Source: CAKAHY01 sp963522175
GTDB taxonomy: Bacteria > Bacillota > Clostridia > Lachnospirales > Lachnospiraceae
Reading direction: 5' to 3'
DNA: 64,000 nucleotides
NCBI GenBank assembly: GCA_963522175.1
Contig: CAUQXC010000004.1
Location: forward strand, 288,324 to 352,323
Position numbers and translations under genes: made by a program. Shown one piece after another: positions 9,146 to 16,846 of the stretch; position 1 is the stretch's first letter, and each line of letters opens with the position of its first letter. Under the pieces are notes generated by a model. The model was not told the origin of the DNA, did not search any database, and was given only the letters and a program-made list of their open reading frames with translations.

Positions 9146-9210
9146 CAAGGTGAAAAGCTCGATACATATTTATTGTGTTTATTGACTTTTCACCTTGTAT
9201 ATGGTAGATT
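9146..9210 (+). promoter_or_regulatory. 12-bp inverted repeat and promoter upstream of selC
   Basis: CAAGGTGAAAAG at 9146-9157 and CTTTTCACCTTG at 9186-9197 are perfect inverted copies 28 bases apart, a likely hairpin ending the grdEB transcript although no T-run follows. Overlapping its right arm is TTGACT (9182-9187), 17 bases, TAGATT (9205-9210), which would start RNA just before the tRNA. Confidence 0.5.
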
Positions 9211-9224
9211 ATTTCAGGTAATAG

Positions 9225-9321
9225 GGGGACGGTTAGGTAACTGGTGTGCCTCCCGGTCTTCAAAACCGGTGTTGGGCGCGTGTGCGTCCTGGGTGGGTTC
9301 GATTCCCACACGTTCTCGCCA
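9225..9321 (+). tRNA. selC: tRNA-Sec (anticodon TCA)
   Basis: Selenocysteine tRNA of 97 bases. The anticodon stem CCGGT/ACCGG carries loop CTTCAAA with TCA at 9260-9262. There is a long variable arm, a T arm GTGGG-TTCGATT-CCCAC and an encoded 3' CCA at 9319-9321. The acceptor pairs GGGGACG with CGTTCTC with two G-U pairs. Length, the long variable arm and the UGA-reading anticodon identify it. It sits between two genes of the operon, grdB and trxB, that it serves, on the same strand, and is transcribed either from its own promoter (9182-9210) or cut from the long transcript. Confidence 0.93.
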
Positions 9322-9350
9322 AAAATAAAGATTACCCTGAAATATACGAA

Positions 9351-9392
9351 AAATAAGATAAAGGCTGTCGATTTGTGGCAGCTTATTTTGTT
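9351..9392 (+). terminator. Probable terminator after selC
   Basis: AAATAA (9351-9356) pairs with TTATTT (9383-9388), with an inner GCTG/CAGC stem, followed by TGTTTT. Fits a terminator for the tRNA transcript. Confidence 0.5.
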
Positions 9393-9437
9393 TTATAAAA
9401 AGTCCTGTGCTTAAGGAGGATTTTTTATAAAACAAAA
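9386..9437 (+). repeat. 16-bp inverted repeat before trxB
   Basis: TTTTGTTTTATAAAAA at 9386-9401 is inversely repeated at 9422-9437, 20 bases apart, with GTCC/GGAGG at the inner edge. The loop holds an AAGGAGGA sequence that looks like a ribosome site without a gene. It could be a second hairpin of the selC terminator or an RNA element controlling trxB. Confidence 0.55.
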
Positions 9438-9470
9438 AATAAAATATTATGTAAGTATAAGGAGGGAACT

Positions 9471-10418
9471 ATGAGCAAAGTATATGATGTTGTAGTGCTC
9501 GGGGCAGGTCCGGCGGGACTTGCGGCAGGTTTGTATGCCGGAAGGTCAAGACTTTCCACTTTGATAGTTGAGAAAGGTCAGGACGGCGGACAGATAGCTA
9601 TTACGGATGAGATTGAAAATTATCCGGGTCAGGAACTTGAGGGGGAATCGGGACCTTCTCTTATTGCCAGAATGACAAAACAATGTGAGCATTTCGGTTG
9701 TGAAAGAGTAAAGGATACAATTAAGACCATTGAACTTGAGGGAAATGTTAAAAAGCTTGTAGGAACCAAGGGTGAGTATTTGGCAAAGACGGTTATTTTA
9801 GGACCGGGAGCTTACTCAAGACCGATAGGTTGTGTAGGTGAGAAGGAATTTGCCGGCAGGGGAGTTTCATATTGTGCTACCTGTGATGCCAACTTCTTTG
9901 AAGGCTTTGAGGTATTTGTTGTAGGCGGAGGAGATTCTGCCGTAGAAGAAGCTATGTACCTTACAAAGTTTGCAAGAAAGGTTACCGTAATTCACAGAAG
10001 AAATGAATTGAGAGCGGCAAAATCAATTCAGGAAAAAGCATTTAAGATTGAAAACTTACACTTCATGTGGGATACTGTTGTTGAAGAAGTCGGAGGAGAA
10101 GATATTCTTCAATACATGATCGTAAAGAATGTAAAAACAGGAGAGACAACTCGTATCGATGCTGACGAGGAAGACGGAATGTTCGGTGTATTCGGCTTTA
10201 TCGGAACTATCCCTAATACCGACTTCTTAAAGGAAACGGGACTTAAGCTTGATGATAGAGGATATATTCCTACAGACGAAGAAATGAGAACAAATATACC
10301 GGGAGTTTTTGCGGCAGGTGATGCCAGAGTTAAGTTCTTGAGACAGGTTGTTACAGCCGCTGCAGACGGTGCTATCGCAGCTATGCAGTGTGAAAAATAT
10401 TTAATGGAGCATGAATAA
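9471..10418 (+). CDS. trxB: Thioredoxin reductase
   Basis: FAD/NADPH enzyme of 315 residues that reduces thioredoxin. Visible: FAD-binding GAGPAGLAAG near residue 11, the GGQIA and IENYPG motifs, the redox pair in SYCATCDANFF near residues 135-138, NADPH-binding VGGGDSAVEEA near 153, and the C-terminal FAD motif GVFAAGDAR. AAGGAGGGA precedes ATG 9471. It is 14 bases from trxA. In glycine reducers this pair supplies electrons to GrdA, which explains its place inside the grd operon. Confidence 0.95.
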   Translation: MSKVYDVVVLGAGPAGLAAGLYAGRSRLSTLIVEKGQDGGQIAITDEIENYPGQELEGESGPSLIARMTKQCEHFGCERVKDTIKTIELEGNVKKLVGTKGEYLAKTVILGPGAYSRPIGCVGEKEFAGRGVSYCATCDANFFEGFEVFVVGGGDSAVEEAMYLTKFARKVTVIHRRNELRAAKSIQEKAFKIENLHFMWDTVVEEVGGEDILQYMIVKNVKTGETTRIDADEEDGMFGVFGFIGTIPNTDFLKETGLKLDDRGYIPTDEEMRTNIPGVFAAGDARVKFLRQVVTAAADGAIAAMQCEKYLMEHE

Positions 10419-10432
10419 AAGGAGGATTTGAA

Positions 10433-10753
10433 ATGTTAGATTTAACTAAGGAAAATTTCGAGGCTGAAGTATTACAGGCTGAAGGTTATGTATTTGTAGA
10501 TTTTTATGGTGACGGTTGTGTACCTTGCCAGGCTCTTATGCCGTTTGTACATGAGCTCGCAGAAAAGTATCATGACAGATTAAAGTTTACATCGCTCAAT
10601 ACAACAAAAGCAAGAAGACTTGCTATCGGACAGAAGGTGCTCGGTTTACCTGTTATGGCTATTTACAAGGATGGAGCTAAGGTAGAAGAGCTTGTTAAGG
10701 ATGATGCTACAGAAGAGAACATCCAGAAGATGGTTGAGAAATACCTCAAATAA
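10433..10753 (+). CDS. trxA: Thioredoxin with GCVPC active site
   Basis: Thioredoxin-fold protein of 106 residues that carries electrons from TrxB to glycine reductase. The active site is G-C-V-P-C (Cys29 and Cys32), with Gly28 in place of the usual Trp and Val-Pro in place of Gly-Pro. This variant is known from thioredoxins of glycine-reducing clostridia and goes with a reductase partner adapted to it. The cis-proline loop is seen as VLGLPVMAIY. It lies between trxB and grdA. Confidence 0.93.
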   Translation: MLDLTKENFEAEVLQAEGYVFVDFYGDGCVPCQALMPFVHELAEKYHDRLKFTSLNTTKARRLAIGQKVLGLPVMAIYKDGAKVEELVKDDATEENIQKMVEKYLK

Positions 10754-10837
10754 TATACTGCGGTATAGTGAAACTGCTTATAAAGCGAAAGCTTTTAAGA
10801 AATAAATATTACTAAATGAAGAAAGGAGATTATGACA

Positions 10838-11311
10838 ATGGCTATTTTAAAAGATAAAAAAGTTATTATCATAGGAGACCGTGATGGAGTTCCGGGTCCG
10901 GCTATTGCAGAGTGCGTTGAGACTGCCGGTGGAGAAATCGTATTTTCTTCTACAGAGTGTTTCGTCTGAACGAGCGCGGGCGCAATGGACCTTGAGAATC
11001 AGAAGCGTGTTAAGGATTTTGCAGATCAGTACGGTGCTGAGAACTTAGTAGTAGTTCTCGGTGCAGCAGAAGGAGAGGCGGCAAGTTTAGCAGCAGAGAC
11101 TGTTACACAAGGCGATCCTACATACGCAGGCCCATTGACAGGAGTCCAGCTTGGACTTACGGTTTATCACGTATGCGAAGAAGAAGTTAAGAGCGAATTT
11201 GATCCGGCGGTTTACGAGGAGCAGGTTGGCATGATGGAAATGGTACTTGACGTTGATGATATTTCTAACGAAATGAAAAATATACGTGATGAGTATTGCA
11301 AATATTTATAA
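10838..11311 (+). CDS. grdA: Glycine reductase component A, selenoprotein GrdA (Sec at 10967-10969)
   Basis: Small acidic selenoprotein (157 residues) that accepts the carboxymethyl group from GrdB and hands an acetyl group to component C. The frame from ATG 10838 reads through UGA 10967-10969 as selenocysteine 44, in the motif ECFV-Sec-TSAGAMDL. AAAGGAG lies 9 bases upstream; an ATG at 10832 is possible but too close to that site. The downstream piece alone (10985-11311) is not an independent gene. The order trxB-trxA-grdA is the standard one for glycine reducers. Confidence 0.95.
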
Positions 11312-11332
11312 TTAATTAAATATATTTCATCT

Positions 11333-11380
11333 GGAGGGAGCGATAAGGGGTGTGCATACCTCACATCTTCCCTCCTTTCT
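11333..11380 (+). terminator. Hairpin between grdA and grdC
   Basis: GGAGGGA (11333-11339) pairs with TCCCTCC (11369-11375), with an inner stem (GGGGTGTG against the ACCTCAC region), then TTTCTCTTT. It could end or weaken transcription before grdC-grdD, giving more GrdA than component C. The 204-bp gap 11312-11515 holds nothing else I can identify. Confidence 0.6.
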
Positions 11381-11515
11381 CTTTAAACATATTGATAAAA
11401 ATTATAGGACACTACATTCATATAGAAAAAATCTATTTTCTGATTTAGTAAAAAAATGAATTTTACAGGTTTAACCTGCTTATAAAATATAGTATACGAA
11501 AGGGGTATGAAATAC

Positions 11516-13054
11516 ATGAACAGTATTATCAAAGGTGCCGGCTATATATTGGCACATACACCGGAAATGGTTATTCACAATGGTACAACTCAAACAACAG
11601 AGAGGATAGTTAATCCCGAGTCCGAGTATTTAAAGGTGCTCAGAGACCACTTACGTTCTTATGAGGATTGTGTAAATTATTGGCCTAACCAGGTTTATAT
11701 AGGAAATGAACATCCGGATGAGCTTGCAAAGGTTGAATTCCCTTACTATGACAAGCCTAGACAGGGTTCGGAAAGATACGGTAAATTCGGTGAGATTATG
11801 CCGGAGGCTGAGTTCTATCTTCTTATGCAGGCTTGTGACTGTTTTGAGGTTGTTAAAATTGCTAAGAGTTTCGTGGCTGCACATAAGGCGGAGCTTGCAG
11901 CAGACCCTGTTATAACGGAAGACATTCTTGCAAGAGTGCACGAAGGCTTTGAGCTTTCCGAAATAGAGCATTTTGTAAATGATGAGCATGCAGAAGGAAT
12001 ATACTACAAGGGAGAACTTGTAGGTTGCGTAAAGAGAGCTCATGATATAGACGTAAACTTAAATGCGGAGGTTATGCATGAAAACCTCGTAAACAAGGCG
12101 ACAGCGGTTTTATCCATACTTTATGCCGTAAAGAATGCCGGAATAGCAAAAGAAGATGTAAAGTATGTTATAGACTGTTCGGAAGAGGCATGCGGTGATA
12201 TGAACCAGAGAGGCGGCGGAAACTTTGCTAAGGCTTCTGCAGAGATTGCCGGACTTGTAAATGCTACAGGTTCGGACTCAAGAGGTTTCTGTGCGGGACC
12301 GGGACATGCTATGGTAGAGGCCGCATCACTTGTTAAAGCAGGTGCATTTGATTGTGTAATAGTAGTCGGCGGCGGATGTAGCGCAAAGCTCGGTATGAAC
12401 GGTAAGGACCACGTTAAGAAGGGCTTGCCTATACTTGAGGATTGCCTCGGAGGCTTTGCCGTTGTTGTTGCAAAGAATGACGGAGTAAGCCCTGAGATTA
12501 ATCTTGACATTCTCGGACGCCATACTGTGGGTACAGGTTCAGCTCCTCAAAACGTTATAGGAAGCCTTGTTGCGGATCCTCTTGAAAGAGTGGGACTTAA
12601 GATTACAGATATCGACAAGTTCTCACCTGAGATGCAAAACCCTGATATCACAAAGCCGGCAGGTGCGGGAGACGTTCCTGAAGCTAACTACAAGATGATA
12701 GCTGCTCTTGCGGTTAAGAAAGGTGATGTTGAGAAGAAGGATATGCCTGCATTTATAAAAGAACACGGTATGACAGGTTTTGCTCCTACACAGGGACATA
12801 TTCCTTCGGGAGTTCCTTATATAGGATTTGCAAAAGAAGATATCTTATCAGGAAAGATTAAAACTGCCATGATTATCGGAAAAGGAAGCTTATTCCTTGG
12901 AAGAATGACAAACCTGTTTGACGGTATATCATTTGTTGTACAGCCAAACAGCGGAAACGAGGAGAGTACGGGAGCGGTTTCTGAAGCTGAGGTTAAGTCC
13001 TTGATTGCAAAAGCTATGAAAGAGTTTGCCGCATCATTGGTAACAGAAGAATAA
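11516..13054 (+). CDS. grdC: Glycine reductase component C, subunit beta GrdC
   Basis: Subunit of the acetyl-transferring component C, which releases the acetyl group of GrdA as acetyl phosphate (ATP yield of the pathway). About 512 residues with a ketoacyl-synthase-III-like fold; the segments NQRGGGNFAKAS and FCAGPGHAMVEAA fit the family. I chose ATG 11516 (MNSIIKGAGYIL) because the AAAGGGG site is 10 bases away, while ATG 11507 lies only one base from it. It is followed 15 bases later by grdD. Confidence 0.92.
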   Translation: MNSIIKGAGYILAHTPEMVIHNGTTQTTERIVNPESEYLKVLRDHLRSYEDCVNYWPNQVYIGNEHPDELAKVEFPYYDKPRQGSERYGKFGEIMPEAEFYLLMQACDCFEVVKIAKSFVAAHKAELAADPVITEDILARVHEGFELSEIEHFVNDEHAEGIYYKGELVGCVKRAHDIDVNLNAEVMHENLVNKATAVLSILYAVKNAGIAKEDVKYVIDCSEEACGDMNQRGGGNFAKASAEIAGLVNATGSDSRGFCAGPGHAMVEAASLVKAGAFDCVIVVGGGCSAKLGMNGKDHVKKGLPILEDCLGGFAVVVAKNDGVSPEINLDILGRHTVGTGSAPQNVIGSLVADPLERVGLKITDIDKFSPEMQNPDITKPAGAGDVPEANYKMIAALAVKKGDVEKKDMPAFIKEHGMTGFAPTQGHIPSGVPYIGFAKEDILSGKIKTAMIIGKGSLFLGRMTNLFDGISFVVQPNSGNEESTGAVSEAEVKSLIAKAMKEFAASLVTEE

Positions 13055-13069
13055 AGAGGGGGATTAGTT

Positions 13070-14224
13070 ATGGCAAAAAGTGTAGAAAAAATCATTGCCG
13101 ATACCTTTCTCGATATTGCAAACGGTCTTGAAACAGGAAATTTCGGAAAAAGACCAAAGATAGCTTTGACAGGAATGGGTAGCGAGCATGGTGAAGAAAA
13201 CTCCATGGCTGCCGCTTTAATGGCTGCAAAGGACGGAATAGATGTATATTACATAGGCACTCTTGAAGCCGAGGGTGTTACTACGATAAAAGTTGCAAAT
13301 GACGAAGAAGGTCACGATAAAATGGAGGCTCTTCTTAAAAAAGGCGAGGTGGATGCAGCTGTAACAATGCATTTCCCTTTCCCTATAGGTGTTTCCACAG
13401 TCGGAAGATGTATTACTCCGGCTAAGGGAAAAGAGTTGTTTGTAGCTAATACCACAGGTACAAGCTCTACGGACAGAGTTGAAGGTATGGTTAGAAATGC
13501 TATCTACGGCATTATTGCCGCAAAAGCTTGCGGAATCAAAAAACCTACCGTAGGTATACTTAACGTAGACGGTGCAAGACAGACGGAAAAGGCTTTGAAG
13601 CAGTTGAAGGACGGCGGCTATGATATCGAATTTGCAAGCTCGTCAAGATCCGACGGCGGCTTTGTAATGAGAGGAAACGACGTATTACAGGCTTCACCTG
13701 ATATCATGGTTACGGATTCTCTTACAGGAAATATACTTGTAAAGATGCTCTCATCTTTCGCAACGGGAGGAAGCTATGAAGCAACAGGCTTCGGCTACGG
13801 TCCCGGAATAGGTGAGGGTTATGAGAACCTCGTAATGATAGTTTCAAGAGCTTCGGGTGCACCTGTTATAGCGGGAGCTATAAAATATGCGGCTGAGCTT
13901 GTAAGAAATAAGGTATTTGAAGTTGCAAAGGCTGAATTTGCGGCTGCCAACAAGGCAGGTCTTAAGTCTATTTGTGAAGCTTTGAAGGCAAGTAATAAGC
14001 CTGAAAAGAAGGAAGAAGAGGTAAAGGCACCTCCTTCAGAGGTAACAACCGCACAGATAGCCGGAATAGAAGTTATGGATCTTGAAGACGCGGTTAAGGC
14101 TTTATGGAAGCTCGGTATCTATGCCGAAAGCGGTATGGGCTGTACAGGTCCTATAGTTAAGGTAAGCGATGCCAATCTTGAAAGAGCTTACGAGGAGCTT
14201 AAAAAAGCCGGATATTGCGAATAG
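13070..14224 (+). CDS. grdD: Glycine reductase component C, subunit alpha GrdD
   Basis: Second subunit of component C, 384 residues, related to phosphate acyltransferases of the PlsX/fatty-acid type. It takes the acetyl group from GrdA and gives acetyl phosphate with phosphate. A conserved cysteine near the C-terminus is in ESGMGCTGPIVKVS (about residue 361), where the family carries a reactive thiol. A Lys/Glu-rich linker (about 305-322) separates a C-terminal module from the main domain. It ends the grd part of the locus; two hairpins follow. Confidence 0.92.
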   Translation: MAKSVEKIIADTFLDIANGLETGNFGKRPKIALTGMGSEHGEENSMAAALMAAKDGIDVYYIGTLEAEGVTTIKVANDEEGHDKMEALLKKGEVDAAVTMHFPFPIGVSTVGRCITPAKGKELFVANTTGTSSTDRVEGMVRNAIYGIIAAKACGIKKPTVGILNVDGARQTEKALKQLKDGGYDIEFASSSRSDGGFVMRGNDVLQASPDIMVTDSLTGNILVKMLSSFATGGSYEATGFGYGPGIGEGYENLVMIVSRASGAPVIAGAIKYAAELVRNKVFEVAKAEFAAANKAGLKSICEALKASNKPEKKEEEVKAPPSEVTTAQIAGIEVMDLEDAVKALWKLGIYAESGMGCTGPIVKVSDANLERAYEELKKAGYCE

Positions 14225-14255
14225 CTTGAGCTTAAATTCTAAAATAATATAAATT

Positions 14256-14315
14256 AAAGGGTCTGAGTTAATACTTGGACCTTTTTATTGTTCGGAATAT
14301 CATTTAGAACAATAA
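14256..14315 (+). terminator. Two consecutive hairpins after grdD
   Basis: First: AAAGGGTC (14256-14263) against GGACCTTTTT (14277-14286), with one bulge and a T-run. Second: TTATTGTTC (14285-14293) pairs perfectly with GAACAATAA (14307-14315). The first has the form of an intrinsic terminator. Confidence 0.7.
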
Positions 14316-14394
14316 AAGAGTAGCTTTATTTATAGAATTATTCTATAATATAAAAGCATATTTATGCTTAGATTAACATTTAGGAGGAATGACT

Positions 14395-15435
14395 ATGAGT
14401 GAAAAAATAAAATTGACAAGTCTGACTAAGGCTTCGGGGTGAGCTGCCAAAATAGGTCCTACGACCCTTGCTCAAGTTTTGGGTAAGTTACCGACATTTT
14501 ATGATGAAAACCTCATTGTAGGTATTCAAACCTCAGATGATGCTGCGGTATATAAAATAAATGATGAAGTTGCTATGATTCAGACCGTGGACTTTTTTAC
14601 ACCTGTTGTTGATGATCCTTATCTTTTCGGTCAGATAGCGGCAGCAAATTCACTCAGTGATGTGTACGCTATGGGAGGAGAACCTAAGGTTGCCTTAAAT
14701 ATAGTCGGCTTTCCTAATTGCCTTGACCCTTCAATTTTGGGAGATATTATGGCGGGAGGTGCCGATAAGGTAAAGGAAGCAGGTGCGGTTTTGGTGGGAG
14801 GTCACTCTATACAGGATGACGAGCCTAAGTACGGCTTATGTGTGTCGGGTTTTGTACATCCGGAGAAGATACAGTTAAACTACGGTGCCAAGCCGGGAGA
14901 TGTACTCATACTGACAAAGCAGATAGGCAGCGGTGTAATAAGTACGGCTATCAAAGCGGATATAGCTTCCGAACAGTCCATAGACGAGGCGGTTACGGTC
15001 ATGAAAAGCCTTAATAAAAAAGGTAAAGAAGTTATGGATGACTTTGAAGTACATGCATGTACCGATATAACGGGCTTCGGTCTTTTGGGACATTGCATAG
15101 AAATGGCTGAAGCAAGCGATATCAGCTTCAACATAAACTATAACGATGTGGCATATATTACGGATTCTATCGAGTATGCAAGCATGGGACTTATTCCTGC
15201 GGGTGCGTACAATAACAAAAAGTATTACAAAGATAAGATAGATACGGGAAATGCACCTGAATACATAGTAGATTTATTATATGATCCGCAGACCTCCGGA
15301 GGTCTTTTATACAGTGTCGGGAAGGAATACTTACCTAGGATACTTAAAGCTTTTGAGGAGAAAAAAATGGAAACAAAAGTTTGTGTAATAGGAGAAGTAA
15401 CAAAAAAGGGGGAAAAGTTTATTTACTTAAAATAA
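14395..15435 (+). CDS. selD: Selenide, water dikinase SelD, selenoprotein (Sec at 14440-14442)
   Basis: Makes selenophosphate from selenide and ATP, the selenium donor for Sec-tRNA. The protein (346 residues) starts at ATG 14395, 7 bases after AGGAGG. UGA 14440-14442 encodes selenocysteine 16 in KASG-Sec-AAKIGP, the place of the catalytic Cys in other SelDs. The next motifs, QTSDDAAVY, VGGHSIQDDEPKYG and TDITGFGLLGH, confirm the family. A stem GGTC/GACC with outer GAGC/GCTC (14441-14473) follows the UGA and may be its SECIS. Conventional calling would lose the first 28 residues with the active site. A 7-bp palindromic hairpin lies in the leader near 14354-14369. Confidence 0.93.
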
Positions 15436-15448
15436 GCTTTCAATTTCT

Positions 15449-16846
15449 ATGGAAAAAAATTATTTTAGAGAGATACCTAAGGTAGACAGTATTTTAGCGG
15501 ATGCTAAAATTAAGGAGCTTATAGAAAGATATTCAAGGAGCGTAGTTGTCGATACCATAGCAAAGAAGACACAGGAGCTCAGAGATTTTATAAGCGAAGA
15601 GATTAAGAAGGACAATGTAAAAGAGATAGAGAGACGTTTGGAGAGCATAGTTTCCGATATAGAAAATGAGGTACATGATACTTTCAAACCTAATCTAAAA
15701 AAGGTAATCAATGCTACCGGAACCATACTGCATACAAATCTCGGAAGAGCCGTTATCAGCAGGGATATAGCGACTAAGCTCGTTGACTTGGTAAGCTCTT
15801 ATTCAAATCTTGAATACAACCTTAAGGAGGGAAAACGGGGAGAAAGATATTCCGTTTTTAACGATGTTTTGTGCAAGCTTACGGGAGCGGAGGCTGCAAT
15901 GGCTGTTAATAATAATGCCGCGGCGGTTATGCTTATACTCAGTACCCTTGCAAAAGGCGGAGAGGTTATAGTATCAAGAGGCGAGCTGGTGGAAATAGGC
16001 GGAAAATTCAGAGTACCCGATGTTTGCGCCGCCAGCGGTGCCAAGCTTGTAGAAGTGGGTACAACAAATAAGACCCACTTAAATGATTACAAGGAATGTA
16101 TAAACGAAAATACAAAGGCTATACTTAAGGTGCATACATCCAATTACAGTATAGTAGGTTTTACGGATTCCGTTGCAATAGGCGAATTAAAGCCTTTGTG
16201 TAGAGATATACCGCTTATTGAAGATCTGGGAAGCGGAGTCCTTGTCGACCTCGGAAAATACGGACTTAAGCATGAACCTACGGTTGTGGAATCCGTCAAG
16301 GCGGGAGCGGATATAGTCTGCTTTAGCGGCGATAAGCTTCTCGGCGGTCCTCAGGCGGGTATAATAGTAGGCAAGAAAAAGTATATAGACATGATTAAGA
16401 AAAATCAGCTTACAAGGGCACTTAGAATAGACAAGTTCACGGTTGCCGCATTGGAACTTGTTTTGCTTGAATATTTGAACAATGAAACACTTGAAGAGAA
16501 GCTGCCTGTAATAAGGATGATCAAGGAAAGTCCGGAAAGTGTGGGACAAAGAGCACAGCTTTTAAAAGATAAGCTTGAGTGTTTAAAGGATAAAGCCGAA
16601 ATAAGCCTTAGGTCTTGCGAATCCCAGATAGGAGGAGGTTCTCTTCCGGGAGAGTTTATAAAAAGCAGTGCCGTAGTAATAAAAGCGAATAATATGAGTA
16701 CAAGTAAGCTTGAAGAAAAGCTTAGATTTTCGGATATTCCTATAATATGCAGAACGGTTGATGATATGCTTTTATTGGATTTAAGGACAGTGGATAATGA
16801 TGATTTTGATACTATAGCGAATACTCTGGGAGGCATTTTACAGTGA
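15449..16846 (+). CDS. selA: L-seryl-tRNA(Sec) selenium transferase
   Basis: PLP enzyme of 465 residues that turns Ser-tRNA(Sec) into Sec-tRNA(Sec) with selenophosphate. The PLP lysine is in CFSGDKLLGGPQAG (about residue 295). The N-terminal helical part, which binds tRNA(Sec) in the family, is present, and INATGTILHTNLGRA near residue 88 is typical. It follows selD by 13 bases and its stop codon overlaps the start of selB, so the three are translated from one mRNA. Confidence 0.95.
   Translation: MEKNYFREIPKVDSILADAKIKELIERYSRSVVVDTIAKKTQELRDFISEEIKKDNVKEIERRLESIVSDIENEVHDTFKPNLKKVINATGTILHTNLGRAVISRDIATKLVDLVSSYSNLEYNLKEGKRGERYSVFNDVLCKLTGAEAAMAVNNNAAAVMLILSTLAKGGEVIVSRGELVEIGGKFRVPDVCAASGAKLVEVGTTNKTHLNDYKECINENTKAILKVHTSNYSIVGFTDSVAIGELKPLCRDIPLIEDLGSGVLVDLGKYGLKHEPTVVESVKAGADIVCFSGDKLLGGPQAGIIVGKKKYIDMIKKNQLTRALRIDKFTVAALELVLLEYLNNETLEEKLPVIRMIKESPESVGQRAQLLKDKLECLKDKAEISLRSCESQIGGGSLPGEFIKSSAVVIKANNMSTSKLEEKLRFSDIPIICRTVDDMLLLDLRTVDNDDFDTIANTLGGILQ

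Noticed and set aside
10985..11311. Separate 108-residue gene
   Set aside because: It is GrdA after its selenocysteine codon; the N-terminal part lies in the same frame from 10838.
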